From assembly GCF_014836715.1 (NCBI RefSeq), contig NZ_JACSQI010000009.1, positions 65,162-129,161 of the forward strand: a stretch of DNA of 64,000 nucleotides, in the 5' to 3' direction. This DNA comes from Escherichia whittamii (GTDB lineage Bacteria > Pseudomonadota > Gammaproteobacteria > Enterobacterales > Enterobacteriaceae). This document shows positions 40,736 through 49,741 of the stretch, piece by piece. Each line of letters begins with the position of its first letter. Position 1 is the stretch's first letter. The position numbers and the translations under genes are program-made. The notes under the pieces were generated by a model. That model searched no databases. It was not told the DNA's origin and worked only from the letters and a program-made list of their open reading frames with translations.

Positions 40736-42076
40736 TTAACTCAACAGCTGGAACGCAATCATCCCGACGATAGCACCGACAGTGCCAAGGATGGTTTCCA
40801 TCATGGTCCAGGTTTTCAGCGTTTCGGCTTCGGTTGCACCGGTAAATTTACCGAACAACCAGAAACCAGCGTCGTTAACGTGACTGACAACAATCGAACC
40901 ACCGGCGATACAAATAGACAGTGCCGCCATTTGCGCACCGGAGTAATTCAGTTGTTCAATAACCGGCATCACCAATCCTACCGCCGTTAAGCAGGCAACG
41001 GTGGCAGAACCCTGAATGATGCGCACCGCTGCTGCCAGCACGAAGCAAGTGATGGCAATCGGCAGCCCCATCCCGGTTAATGCTTCACCCAGTGCTGGAC
41101 CTACACCAGAGTCAACCAGCACCTGTTTGAATACGCCACCCGCACCAATCACCAGCAGAATGATCCCCGCCGGTTGCAACGCGTGACCGCAAATCTCCAT
41201 CACTTTGTCTTTTGGCATGCCCTGACGCATGGCCAGGCCATAAATCGCTACCAGACAAGCAACCAGAATCGCGGTAAACGGATGACCGATAAACTCAAAC
41301 CATTCGTAAGCAGTTGATCCTTCTGGTACAAAACGCGCAGCAATGGTTTTAAGACCTACCAGCACCAGCGGCAGCAGGATCAGCGAAAGGCTGAATCCGA
41401 AGGATGGCATTTTGCCTTCGCCAAGATGCGGTTCACTGATGTCGTCAGGAATGTGCAGCTCAACGTAACGGCTGATGAAGTTGCCCCACAGCGGACCAGC
41501 AATAATCATCCCCGGAATTGCCGCACACAGACCAATCAGGATCATCCAGCCAAAGTCGGCATTCATCTGCGATGCCAGCAGCATCGGCGCTGGCCCTGGC
41601 ACCAGAAATGCCGCCGCTGCCGCCACGCCTGCGAACAACGGGATCACCAGTTTCACCAGGTTCGTGCCGGTGTGGCGTGCCATCGAGAAGGCAACGCTAA
41701 TCAGCAGAACAATTGCCACTTCAAAGAACAGCGGCAGCGCACAAACCAGACCCGCAAGGCCAATGGCATAATGCGCGCGGCTGTGACCGAAGGATTTGAG
41801 CATTTTGACGGCAATCTGATCGACTGCGCCGGTTTCATGTAAGATCTTGCCAAACATGGCTCCCAGGGCGACAACCACCGCCAGGAAGCCGAGGGTGCCT
41901 CCCATCCCTTTCTCCATTGTCGCTGCGATTTTATCGAGCGGCATACCGGAAAAAAGGCCAGCCCCCATAGACACCACCATCAAAGCCAGGAAAGCGTGCA
42001 TACGCGCTTTCATGACTAAAAACAGCAGCAGTAAAACAGACCCTACTGCTGTTAAAACAAGCGTTAATGTAGTCAC
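40736..42076 (-). CDS. gntU: GntU, low-affinity gluconate transporter
   Basis: 446-residue GntP-family permease, a paralogue of GntT at 8503-9819. It shares the motif VVSHVNDAGFWLFGKF with GntT's FSHVNDPGFWLFKEYF. About a dozen membrane segments. It lies 3 bp after gntK, in the gntKU operon repressed by GntR. Confidence 0.95.
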   Translation of the reverse strand: MTTLTLVLTAVGSVLLLLFLVMKARMHAFLALMVVSMGAGLFSGMPLDKIAATMEKGMGGTLGFLAVVVALGAMFGKILHETGAVDQIAVKMLKSFGHSRAHYAIGLAGLVCALPLFFEVAIVLLISVAFSMARHTGTNLVKLVIPLFAGVAAAAAFLVPGPAPMLLASQMNADFGWMILIGLCAAIPGMIIAGPLWGNFISRYVELHIPDDISEPHLGEGKMPSFGFSLSLILLPLVLVGLKTIAARFVPEGSTAYEWFEFIGHPFTAILVACLVAIYGLAMRQGMPKDKVMEICGHALQPAGIILLVIGAGGVFKQVLVDSGVGPALGEALTGMGLPIAITCFVLAAAVRIIQGSATVACLTAVGLVMPVIEQLNYSGAQMAALSICIAGGSIVVSHVNDAGFWLFGKFTGATEAETLKTWTMMETILGTVGAIVGMIAFQLLS

Positions 42077-42079
42077 TAC

Positions 42080-42607
42080 TTATTTGCCTTTTTTAATAAC
42101 CTCAATGGTGCTTGCCACAACACCTTCCAGTGGTTGATCGATATCCACCACCAGTACATCGGTTTCGTCCGCACCAGGCTCCTGCAGCGTTTCAAACTGC
42201 GTCACCAGCATTTGGGTTTTAAAGAAATGGCCTTTGCGCGCTTTCAGGCGGCTTTCAATCACATCAAAATCGCCTTTCAGGTAGATGAAAGAGAGATTCG
42301 GATTGCCCTCGCGTAGCAGGTCGCGATAGTGCTTTTTCAGTGCGGAACAGACGATCAGCGACACTTTATTGGTACGCTGCATGGCAAACGCGGCGTCGTT
42401 CAGCGCCTGTAACCACGGTTTGCGATCGTCATCATTCAGCGGTTGGCCGGAAGCCATTTTTTCGATATTGCAGCGCGGATGGAGGAAATCGCCATCAAGA
42501 AACGCGGCATGAAGTTGATGCGCCACTTCACTTGCGACCGCAGATTTGCCGCTGCCCGATACGCCCATTAAGACGTAAATGTGGTGATCATGATTAGTCG
42601 TGCTCAA
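42080..42607 (-). CDS. gntK: GntK, thermoresistant gluconokinase
   Basis: 175 residues. It phosphorylates gluconate to 6-phosphogluconate for the Entner-Doudoroff and pentose phosphate routes. The P-loop is VLMGVSGSGKSAVASE. The start is taken as TTG at 42607 (STTNHDHHIYV follows), which gives the known E. coli protein. An ATG at 42628 would add seven residues, between the start and the GntR operators. Confidence 0.92.
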   Translation of the reverse strand: MSTTNHDHHIYVLMGVSGSGKSAVASEVAHQLHAAFLDGDFLHPRCNIEKMASGQPLNDDDRKPWLQALNDAAFAMQRTNKVSLIVCSALKKHYRDLLREGNPNLSFIYLKGDFDVIESRLKARKGHFFKTQMLVTQFETLQEPGADETDVLVVDIDQPLEGVVASTIEVIKKGK

Positions 42608-42637
42608 AGTGGTGCCCCCACAGTACAAAAATTAAGA

Positions 42638-42652
42638 ATGTTACGGGTAACT
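42638..42652 (-). promoter_or_regulatory. GntR operator 1 of gntKU
   Basis: ATGTTACGGGTAACT is a GntR palindrome, just upstream of gntK and back to back with a second one. Confidence 0.82.
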
Positions 42653-42667
42653 GTTATCGGTAACATT
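42652..42667 (-). promoter_or_regulatory. GntR operator 2 of gntKU
   Basis: TGTTATCGGTAACATT is a near-perfect GntR palindrome adjacent to operator 1. Adjacent sites in this gap fit co-operative repression of gntKU. Confidence 0.82.
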
Positions 42668-42745
42668 CTCCAGCCGGACAAAAACAGAAGCAATATCCAT
42701 CCGTGCCTTAAGTGTATAAGTGTGAGCTACTTCAAATTTGTGAGC

Positions 42746-43741
42746 TTAAATAGATCCGCCCGGTGACAAGGTGAAACCTAAATCTAACATTTTCGGTGTC
42801 ACCGCTTCGCCACGAATACGCGCCAGCAGGCGTTCAGCGCCAATGCTGCCCATCCGCTCACGCGGCGTCAGCACGCTCGCCAGCCGAGGCTCCATCACCT
42901 GACCAATATCGTGGCCGTGGAAACCAGCAATAGCCATATCGTCAGGGATTTTCAGCCCCAGACGCTGGCATTCAAACGCTGCGCCGACAGCCAGGTCATC
43001 GTTGGTACAGAACACCCCATCCAGTTGCGGATATTCCCGCCGCGCCTGACGAATCAGTTCAATACCAGAAGAGTAAGAAGAAGATTGCTCGACCATCACG
43101 CTATACGGCACCAGGCCCGCATCCAGCATCGCCCGTTCGTATCCCTTCTGTTTGATGATAGTACGTTCGTCGAGACGTGCGCCGAGATAGGCAATGTGAC
43201 GATGCCCGCGAGCAATAATGGCGGTGGTCATCTGGCGTGCCGCTTCAAAGTTATCAAAACCGACGGCGATATCGAGGCACGGCGACTTGCTGTCCATCAA
43301 CTCCACCACAGGAATTCCCGCTACCTCAATCATCTTTAAGGTGCGTGGCGTATGGGTGCGTTCGGTAAGGATCAGGCCGTCGATATTCCAGGAGAGCATT
43401 GATTCGAGGCGTTCTTGCTCCATTTCCGGTTTATAACCGTAGTGGGCCAGCATAGTTTGATAACCGTGCGCATCGGTGACGCTTTCGATGCCGCGTAAAA
43501 CCTCAGCGAAAACCTGGTTAGTAAGCGAAGGTAACAGGACGCCAATCGCCCGGCTGGTGGCGTTAGAGAGGATATCGGGCGCGCGATTGGGAATATAGCC
43601 CAGTTCATCAAGAGCGGCGGCAATCTTGCCACGTAGAGCGACGGAAACTTGCTCCGGGTTGCGCAAAAAACGGCTGACCGTCATTTTGGTCACGCCTACA
43701 CGGTCAGCCACATCCTGAAGTACGGGTCTTTTCTTTTTCAT
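42746..43741 (-). CDS. gntR: GntR, gluconate repressor (LacI family)
   Basis: 331 residues. N-terminal LacI-type helix-turn-helix and hinge (VLQDVADRVGVTKMTVSRFL) followed by the periplasmic-binding-protein-like sensor domain (IGVLLPSLTNQVFAEVLRGI). It represses gntT, gntKU and other Entner-Doudoroff genes, and is released by gluconate. Encoded 138 bp upstream of gntK. Confidence 0.96.
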   Translation of the reverse strand: MKKKRPVLQDVADRVGVTKMTVSRFLRNPEQVSVALRGKIAAALDELGYIPNRAPDILSNATSRAIGVLLPSLTNQVFAEVLRGIESVTDAHGYQTMLAHYGYKPEMEQERLESMLSWNIDGLILTERTHTPRTLKMIEVAGIPVVELMDSKSPCLDIAVGFDNFEAARQMTTAIIARGHRHIAYLGARLDERTIIKQKGYERAMLDAGLVPYSVMVEQSSSYSSGIELIRQARREYPQLDGVFCTNDDLAVGAAFECQRLGLKIPDDMAIAGFHGHDIGQVMEPRLASVLTPRERMGSIGAERLLARIRGEAVTPKMLDLGFTLSPGGSI

Positions 43742-43797
43742 CGTCCTGAAAGGTACAAAAGGGATAGATTCCTTTAGTTTACCACGGACGCATCACA

Positions 43798-43827
43798 ACC
43801 TTCCTGATTCCTCAGGAAGGTTGTGAG
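43798..43827. terminator. Hairpin between gntR and yhhW
   Basis: ACAACCTTCCTGA/TCAGGAAGGTTGT around TTCC is a long perfect stem just after yhhW. There is no T-run, so it may be a processed 3' end rather than a classic terminator. Confidence 0.5.
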
Positions 43828-43833
43828 ATAAAT

Positions 43834-44529
43834 TTAGACTGGCGGTAAATCGAACAACAGAATTTCACTGTCGCTATCAGCATGGATGGAAATCGCCTGC
43901 TCATCCCAAATCGCCAGACCATCGCTGGTAGAGGCTTTGACACCGTTAATGGTGACATTGCCTTTCACTACCTGGATCCAGACGCGGCGTTCAGCGGAAA
44001 TCTGATGTATCGACTGCTCATCTTTTACCAGCGCCCAGCGGTACAGTTCCATATCCTGATACACTTTCAGAGAACCATCACGCGCATCCGGCGAGAGCAC
44101 CAGTTGTTTGCCCTGCACGGCATCGAATCGACGCTGTTCATAACGCGGCGTAATGCCGTTTTCTTCTGGCATGATCCAGATCTGATACAGATGCAGACGC
44201 TCAGTGCTGCTTGGGTTGTACTCTGAGTGACGAATACCCGTACCCGCACTCATAATCTGGAACTCGCCCGCCGGAACCTGCTCTTTATTACCCATGCTGT
44301 CCTGGTGCTCAACAGTACCTTCCAGCACGTAGGTCAAAATTTCCATATCTTTATGCGGGTGAGTGCCGAAGCCCTGCCCTGCTTCAATCACGTCGTCGTT
44401 AATCACGCGCAGCGCGGAGAAGCCCATAAAGTTCGGATCGTAATAGTTGGCAAAAGAGAAAGTATGCCAGGAGTCCAGCCAGCCATGATTAGCATGACCG
44501 CGTTCATTTGCTTTGCGTAAGTAGATCAT
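43834..44529 (-). CDS. yhhW: YhhW, pirin-family quercetin 2,3-dioxygenase
   Basis: 231-residue cupin. The N-terminal cupin metal site is in GFGTHPHKDMEILTYVLEG and TGIRHSEYNPS (His, His, His, Glu), as in YhhW, which oxidises quercetin in vitro; the physiological substrate is unknown. It is transcribed after yhhX, separated by 122 bp. Confidence 0.94.
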   Translation of the reverse strand: MIYLRKANERGHANHGWLDSWHTFSFANYYDPNFMGFSALRVINDDVIEAGQGFGTHPHKDMEILTYVLEGTVEHQDSMGNKEQVPAGEFQIMSAGTGIRHSEYNPSSTERLHLYQIWIMPEENGITPRYEQRRFDAVQGKQLVLSPDARDGSLKVYQDMELYRWALVKDEQSIHQISAERRVWIQVVKGNVTINGVKASTSDGLAIWDEQAISIHADSDSEILLFDLPPV

Positions 44530-44651
44530 TTGTATTCGCCCCCTGAATGATTTCGATGGGCTTAGTGTGGCCCCGATCCGCCTGGGATGATAGAGGGTGA
44601 AAATTGACCCCTCTGTTCAAAAAAATTGAACTATTTGAGGGGCCATAAAAC

Positions 44652-45689
44652 TTACTTCGCGAGAGTCACTGTGGAGGGAGAGGCTTGCTCAAAACCGCGT
44701 TCAAGGATTTCCAGATTGGTAAGAACTTCAGATTCCTTGACGTAATTTGGCGCACCGTTGGTGATGGTTTGGTACAACGCATCATATACACGGCCATAGT
44801 CGCCCATCTCCGGCTTCATCTCTTCTCTGACCGTAACGCCCTCGTCATTGACATACTCCATCACACCGATTGAATCATCCGCCGCGAATCCCGGTTCGCC
44901 CGGCATAATATTAGCCTTCAGGCTGGTTTCCTGCTGGTCGATGCCGTATTTAATAAATGTACCTTTCTTACCGTGAACGATAAATTTCGGATAATCGATT
45001 TTCACCAAATGACTGGTTTTAACGATCGCTTTAAGGTCGCCATAAAACAACTGCGCTTCGAAGGTGTCGTCAGGATTAGCTTTATTACGCAGGCTGCGGA
45101 TGTCATAGGCCACATGATCAGGACGACCAAACAGCGAGATAATCTGGTCCAGAGTATGCACGCCAAGACCATAGAACGCGCCATCCTGCGGCAGTCCAGG
45201 TTTGGCTTCTACTACCGGGCGGTAATAGTCAAAATGGCTTTCCACTTCAACAATCTCTCCCAGCTTGCCACTTTCAATCGCTTTTTTTGCCGTCAGGAAG
45301 CAGGAGTCAAAGCGACGATTCTGATACGGCGTGACGGTTAGCCCTTTACTTTTCGCCAGCGCAAACAGCTCTTTCGCCTGAGCAAGCGTCGGGGTGAACG
45401 GTTTTTCAACCAGCACATTTTTCCCGGCTTCCAGCGCGCGTTTCGCGTACTCGAAGTGGCTGTCCGCGTGGGTGCAGACGACAACCAGCTTAACATCGGG
45501 ATCGTTTAGCACTTCGTCGAGATCGCTGGTGAAATGGATATGGGAGTAAATGGGGGCCTGTTCTTCCGGCTTCGCATGGCGGCGAAAAATATGCGCGACA
45601 TGCCAGCTATCCTTGCGGTTAAGTACATACGGCAGATGGTAACGGGTGGTGCTTTTGCCGAAGCCAATAAAGGCGCAGTTGATGACCAT
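44652..45689 (-). CDS. yhhX: YhhX, Gfo/Idh/MocA-family oxidoreductase
   Basis: 345 residues. N-terminal Rossmann NAD(P) domain (INCAFIGFGKSTTRYHLPYV), the EKP motif in NVLVEKPFTPTLAQAKEL and a C-terminal alpha/beta domain. The substrate is not established. It lies downstream of yhhW's promoter region and is separated from ryhB by a BIME. Confidence 0.93.
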   Translation of the reverse strand: MVINCAFIGFGKSTTRYHLPYVLNRKDSWHVAHIFRRHAKPEEQAPIYSHIHFTSDLDEVLNDPDVKLVVVCTHADSHFEYAKRALEAGKNVLVEKPFTPTLAQAKELFALAKSKGLTVTPYQNRRFDSCFLTAKKAIESGKLGEIVEVESHFDYYRPVVEAKPGLPQDGAFYGLGVHTLDQIISLFGRPDHVAYDIRSLRNKANPDDTFEAQLFYGDLKAIVKTSHLVKIDYPKFIVHGKKGTFIKYGIDQQETSLKANIMPGEPGFAADDSIGVMEYVNDEGVTVREEMKPEMGDYGRVYDALYQTITNGAPNYVKESEVLTNLEILERGFEQASPSTVTLAK

Positions 45690-45795
45690 GATTTCGTCCT
45701 TTTTAAGGTGGTTAGTTACACCTTAGCGCAAAGCGGACACGGTTCCTATGCCTGTGCTTCAGTAGGTCAGATTGTTGGCAAAGTGCGTTTTATTC

Positions 45796-45876
45796 ATGCC
45801 GGATGCGGCGTGAACGCCTTATCCGGCCTACGGTTCAGGACTATTTGTAGGCCTGATAAGCGTAACGCATCAGACG
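45796..45876. repeat. BIME: REP pair between yhhX and ryhB
   Basis: ATGCCGGATGCGGCGTG...CCTTATCCGGCCTAC (45796-45831) and inverted GTAGGCCTGATAAGCG...GCATCAGAC (45847-45875). Confidence 0.88.
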
Positions 45877-45930
45877 ATTTTGCATTTGTCTCAACACGAG
45901 GAACATTCCCGTGGACAAAATGACAAGCAA

Positions 45931-46023
45931 AAAAAAAGCCAGCACCCGGCTGGCTAAGTAATACTGGAAGCAATGTGAGCAATGTCGTGCTTTCAGGTTC
46001 TCCGCGAGGGTCTTCCTGAACGC
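45931..46023 (-). ncRNA. ryhB: RyhB, iron-stress small RNA
   Basis: The minus strand reads GCGTTCAGGAAGACCCTCGC, then the core pairing region GCACGACATTGCTCACATTG and the terminator stem AGCCAGCCGGGTGCTGGCT followed by a run of T. Apart from A-to-U at position 4 it matches E. coli RyhB as I remember it. It is Hfq-dependent and represses Fe-using proteins (sdh, sodB, fumA and others). Location between yhhX and yhhY is standard. Confidence 0.96.
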
Positions 46024-46025
46024 GA

Positions 46026-46052
46026 GACAATAATAATCATTCTCATTCGCAA
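46026..46052 (-). promoter_or_regulatory. Fur box / promoter of ryhB
   Basis: The minus strand GCGAATGAGAATGATTATTA is a Fur-type site overlapping the ryhB promoter, just upstream of its 5' end. Fe-Fur repression of ryhB is established. Confidence 0.8.
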
Positions 46053-46144
46053 TTGTCCAACACTTTTTGCAAAAAAATGCATTTGACTCGTATTTGAAAG
46101 TCAATGATGTTGAAAGGGACATTTACCCCAAAGAGGACAGAGGA

Positions 46145-46633
46145 ATGAGTGAGATAGTAATACGCCACGCTGAAACACGGGATTACGAGGCCATTCGGCA
46201 AATTCACGCCCAGCCGGAGGTGTATTACAACACACTACAAGTGCCTCATCCTTCCGATCATATGTGGCAGGAGCGACTCGTAGATCGCCCCGGTATCAAG
46301 CAATTAGTCGCCTGTATTGATGGAACCGTCGTGGGTCATCTCACCATTGACGTGCAGCAACGCCCTCGCCGCAGTCATGTTGCCGATTTTGGTATCTGCG
46401 TCGACTTCCGTTGGAAGAATCGCGGTGTCGCCAGCGCCCTGATGCGAGAGATGATTGAGATGTGTGATAACTGGTTGCGGGTAGATCGCATTGAGCTCAC
46501 AGTATTTGTCGATAACGCCCCGGCGATTAAGGTCTATAAAAAATTCGGCTTTGAAATTGAAGGGACTGGTAAGAAGTACGCATTACGAAACGGTGAATAT
46601 GTCGATGCGTATTATATGGCGCGGGTGAAATAA
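46145..46633 (+). CDS. yhhY: YhhY (AaaT), GNAT-family L-amino acid N-acetyltransferase
   Basis: 162 residues. GNAT motif A is GICVDFRWKNRGVASALMREM. Known to acetylate L-Phe and L-Met and some antimetabolites. The ATG at 46145 follows AGAGGA; an open frame to 46067 would cross the ryhB promoter and is rejected. The island (yhhZ, yrhA and others) that follows yhhY in K-12 is missing here. Confidence 0.95.
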   Translation: MSEIVIRHAETRDYEAIRQIHAQPEVYYNTLQVPHPSDHMWQERLVDRPGIKQLVACIDGTVVGHLTIDVQQRPRRSHVADFGICVDFRWKNRGVASALMREMIEMCDNWLRVDRIELTVFVDNAPAIKVYKKFGFEIEGTGKKYALRNGEYVDAYYMARVK

Positions 46634-46660
46634 AGAATTTTCGGTCGAACGCTCTCATTT

Positions 46661-46687
46661 CAGCCCTCTCCCACCGAGAGAGGGCTG
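46661..46687. terminator. Hairpin between convergent yhhY and ggt
   Basis: CAGCCCTCTC/GAGAGGGCTG around CCACCGA, a strong stem without a clear T-run. Shared transcript end between convergent genes is likely. Confidence 0.5.
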
Positions 46688-46703
46688 AAAAATAATGGAA
46701 ATA

Positions 46704-48449
46704 TTAATACCCCGCTGTTAAATCATCCACCGAGCGCGGGTCGGATGCGCCGTACAACTCGCCGTCCGGCCCAACCATAATACTTTGCGTACTGCCCATC
46801 GCCTCTTTTAGCGCCACTTTCTGACCTTTTGCTTCCAGCAGCTTAAGCGTATCCGGGCTAAACCCTTTTTCGACACGCAGTTCGTCTGGTAACCACTGAT
46901 GATGGAAACGCGGCGCATTGGTCGCTTCAGCAACGTTCATTCCATAATCGATGCTGTTCACTACCATTTGCAGCACGGTGGTGATAATCCGGCTCCCACC
47001 AGGGCTGCCAGTCACCAGCCAGGTTTTACCGTCTTTCACCACAATAGTCGGCGACATTGACGACAGCGGGCGTTTATTCGGCCCGACGGCGTTAGCATCA
47101 CCGCCCACCAGCCCGTAAACGTTCGGTACGCCCGGTTTGGCGGAGAAATCATCCATCTGATTATTAAGCAAAATACCACTCTCGCCCGCAACAATACCCG
47201 TACCGAAGGTAGTATTCAGCGTATAGGTCACCGCCACCGCGTTACCGTCTTTATCCACCACTGAGTAATGGGTAGTTTGATTACTCTCATAAGGCGCAAG
47301 CTTGCCAGGGCGAATTTCGCTGGATGGCTTCGCTTTGTTGATATCAATTTGATCGGCAATAGATTTGGCATAGGCTTTATTGGTCAGCGCCTGCCACGGG
47401 ACTTTGACAAAATCCGGGTCGCCAAGATACTCCGAGCGGTCGGCGTAGGCGTGTTTCTCAGCTTCTGCCATGATTTGCATCGCATCGGCGCTACCAAAAC
47501 CGTACTTCTGCATATCGAAGTTTTCCAGAATATTGAGGATTTGTACGATATGGATCCCGCCGGAAGATGGCGGCGGCATGGAGTAAACCTGATACCCGCG
47601 ATAATCGCCGCTAATCGGTGTGCGTTCGACCGCTTTATACGCGGCTAAATCTTCTTTGCTTACCAAACCACCGTTTTTCTGCATCTCCTGAGCGATCTGT
47701 TCCGCAATCGTGCCTTTGTAGAATTCGTCCGGGCCGTTTTCAGCAATCATCTCCAGGCTCTTTGCCAGATTCGCCTGCACCAGTTTGTCGCCCTTTTTCA
47801 GCGGCTCGCCCTCTTTCCAGAAGATAGCTTTGCTGTTTTCGTGATTAGGCAGCACTTCACTGCCGTAGGTTTTGAGATCGTCGGCCAGCGCGTCGTTAAC
47901 AATAAAACCATCGCGTGCCAGTTTAAACGCCGGTTGCACCACTTTATTCAACGGCATGGTGCCGTATTTATCCAGCGCCAACGAGAAGCCCGCTACCGTA
48001 CCCGGTGTGCCGGAAGCCAGATGCGAAGTGAGTGATTTTTTGCTGTCCGGGTTGCCCTGGTCATCGAGGAACATATCGCGGGTCGCTTTGGCTGGCGCCA
48101 TTTCGCGAAAGTCGATAGCAGTGGTGTTACCATTTTTAGAACGGATCAGCATAAAACCGCCGCCGCCCAGATTCCCCGCCTGCGGATGCGTTACCGCCAG
48201 CGCGTACCCTACCGCAACGGCGGCATCAACGGCATTCCCGCCTTGCTTAAGGATATCTACCCCCACCTGAGTGGCAGTGGCGTCCACAGAAGCCACCATC
48301 CCCTGCGTCGCGCGCACTGGATGGAAGACATCTTCCTCCACGCCATACGAAACGGGCGGCGGCGCAGGTGGCGCGGCGGCAGCACTAAAACAGCATCCTG
48401 AAAGCAAAGTAGCAATCGCCGCCCGGCGTAAAAACGTCGGTTTTATCAT
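46704..48449 (-). CDS. ggt: Ggt, periplasmic gamma-glutamyltranspeptidase
   Basis: 581-residue precursor with a signal peptide (RRAAIATLLSGCCFSAAAA). It cleaves itself to large and small subunits at the threonine in NQTTHYSVVDKDG, which is the catalytic nucleophile. The lid and binding motifs (SPGGSRIITTVLQMV) are present. It breaks down glutathione and other gamma-glutamyl peptides in the periplasm. Confidence 0.97.
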   Translation of the reverse strand: MIKPTFLRRAAIATLLSGCCFSAAAAPPAPPPVSYGVEEDVFHPVRATQGMVASVDATATQVGVDILKQGGNAVDAAVAVGYALAVTHPQAGNLGGGGFMLIRSKNGNTTAIDFREMAPAKATRDMFLDDQGNPDSKKSLTSHLASGTPGTVAGFSLALDKYGTMPLNKVVQPAFKLARDGFIVNDALADDLKTYGSEVLPNHENSKAIFWKEGEPLKKGDKLVQANLAKSLEMIAENGPDEFYKGTIAEQIAQEMQKNGGLVSKEDLAAYKAVERTPISGDYRGYQVYSMPPPSSGGIHIVQILNILENFDMQKYGFGSADAMQIMAEAEKHAYADRSEYLGDPDFVKVPWQALTNKAYAKSIADQIDINKAKPSSEIRPGKLAPYESNQTTHYSVVDKDGNAVAVTYTLNTTFGTGIVAGESGILLNNQMDDFSAKPGVPNVYGLVGGDANAVGPNKRPLSSMSPTIVVKDGKTWLVTGSPGGSRIITTVLQMVVNSIDYGMNVAEATNAPRFHHQWLPDELRVEKGFSPDTLKLLEAKGQKVALKEAMGSTQSIMVGPDGELYGASDPRSVDDLTAGY

Positions 48450-48570
48450 CGTTATTCTCCAGTTACGTGAGGGGCTTTCCCCACTTAAGCCTGGTGTATA
48501 ACTCTGAAATAATCATCGTTTCGCCGGGAACAGAGTAAACTTAAAGGATATCTTCAGAGGAGGATACGCG

Positions 48571-49011
48571 ATGAAACGACTTCTGCTTTTGACGGCACTC
48601 CTGCCGTTTGTCGGCTTTGCACAGCCCATTAATACTCTGAATAACCCCAACCAGCCGGGATATCAGATCCCCAGCCAGCAGCGGATGCAAACTCAAATGC
48701 AAACGCAGCAAATCCAGCAAAAAGGGATGCTAAACCAGCAACTGAAAACACAGACTCAGTTGCAGCAACAGCATTTAGAAAATCAGATTAATAGCAACTC
48801 CCAGCGGGTATTGCAGTCGCAGCCGGGGGAGCTAAATCCCGCCCGGCAGCAAATGCTACCCAACACCAACGGCGGGATGCTAAACAGCAACCATAATCCG
48901 GATAGCTCGCTAAATCAGCAGCATATGCTGCAAGAGAGGAGAAACGGTGACATGCTGAATCCGCCCAGCACGTCGCAGCCTGACATTCCGTTGAAAACTA
49001 TTGGGCCGTAA
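48571..49011 (+). CDS. yhhA: YhhA, secreted Gln-rich protein
   Basis: 146 residues. Signal peptide [17 protein letters not shown], then a low-complexity chain of Gln, Asn, Met and Leu with repeats such as [11 protein letters not shown] and [23 protein letters not shown]2756 family; role unknown. Its last 14 bp overlap the convergent ugpQ 3' end. SD GAGGAGGA precedes the ATG. Confidence 0.92.
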   Translation: MKRLLLLTALLPFVGFAQPINTLNNPNQPGYQIPSQQRMQTQMQTQQIQQKGMLNQQLKTQTQLQQQHLENQINSNSQRVLQSQPGELNPARQQMLPNTNGGMLNSNHNPDSSLNQQHMLQERRNGDMLNPPSTSQPDIPLKTIGP

Positions 49012-49741
49012 AGTTCGGGTCAATCACGTCAATCGCATCGGTGCAAATGCAATCCACGCCCCAGCGTAACAGCTCTGCCGCGCGCTGGGGTCTGTTAACG
49101 GTATACACCAGAATCCGTAATCCAGCGTCTTTCAACTGCATCACTCGCGCTTTATCAAGCAACTTATGATTGAGATGAATAGAGACGCAGCCCAGCCGCG
49201 TAGTCAGTTCGCGCCAGTCGTCGCGCCAATCATCAAGCAACAAACCGCGCGGCAGTTCCGGCGCTGCCAATTGTGCGGCTTCTAAAGCATCAATCTCAAA
49301 CGATGACAGCAGCGGCGGCGTCATACCAGCCCAAAGCTCGCGTGCCGCCAGCGCCACCATTTTGCCCGTCAACGGCCCGGTGCCAGTGGTGGGTTTGATT
49401 TCGATATTCGCCATCATCCCGTGTTCGCGACAGCGTTCCGCCACCTGCGAAAGCAACGGCAGCGGCTCACCTTTAAACGCTTTGCTGTACCAACTGCCCG
49501 CATCCACGCGCAGTAAATCCTGCCAGTTCAGTTCACCAGCGACGCCCCAGCCGTTGCTGGTGCGTTCGAGATTATCGTCATGAAGCAAGAAGATCTCGCC
49601 ATCTTTCGATAACTTCGCGTCAAATTCGATCATCTTATGACCGTATTTTGCCCCCACGTCGATTGCCGCCAGAGTGTTTTCCGGGGCCAGTTTACCGCCG
49701 CCACGATGGGCGACGATGCGGGGATAAGGCCAGTTACTCAT
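48998..49741 (-). CDS. ugpQ: UgpQ, glycerophosphodiester phosphodiesterase
   Basis: 247-residue cytoplasmic GDPD. Active-site residues are visible in [16 protein letters not shown] and [18 protein letters not shown]. It hydrolyses glycerophosphodiesters to glycerol-3-phosphate and alcohol. Its start overlaps the ugpC stop by 4 bp, last gene of the ugpBAECQ operon. Confidence 0.96.
   Translation of the reverse strand: MSNWPYPRIVAHRGGGKLAPENTLAAIDVGAKYGHKMIEFDAKLSKDGEIFLLHDDNLERTSNGWGVAGELNWQDLLRVDAGSWYSKAFKGEPLPLLSQVAERCREHGMMANIEIKPTTGTGPLTGKMVALAARELWAGMTPPLLSSFEIDALEAAQLAAPELPRGLLLDDWRDDWRELTTRLGCVSIHLNHKLLDKARVMQLKDAGLRILVYTVNRPQRAAELLRWGVDCICTDAIDVIDPNFTAQ

Noticed and set aside
45841..46122. 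93-codon open frame on the minus strand across ryhB
   Set aside because: It coincides with RyhB, its promoter and a REP; no ribosome site. It is a chance frame.
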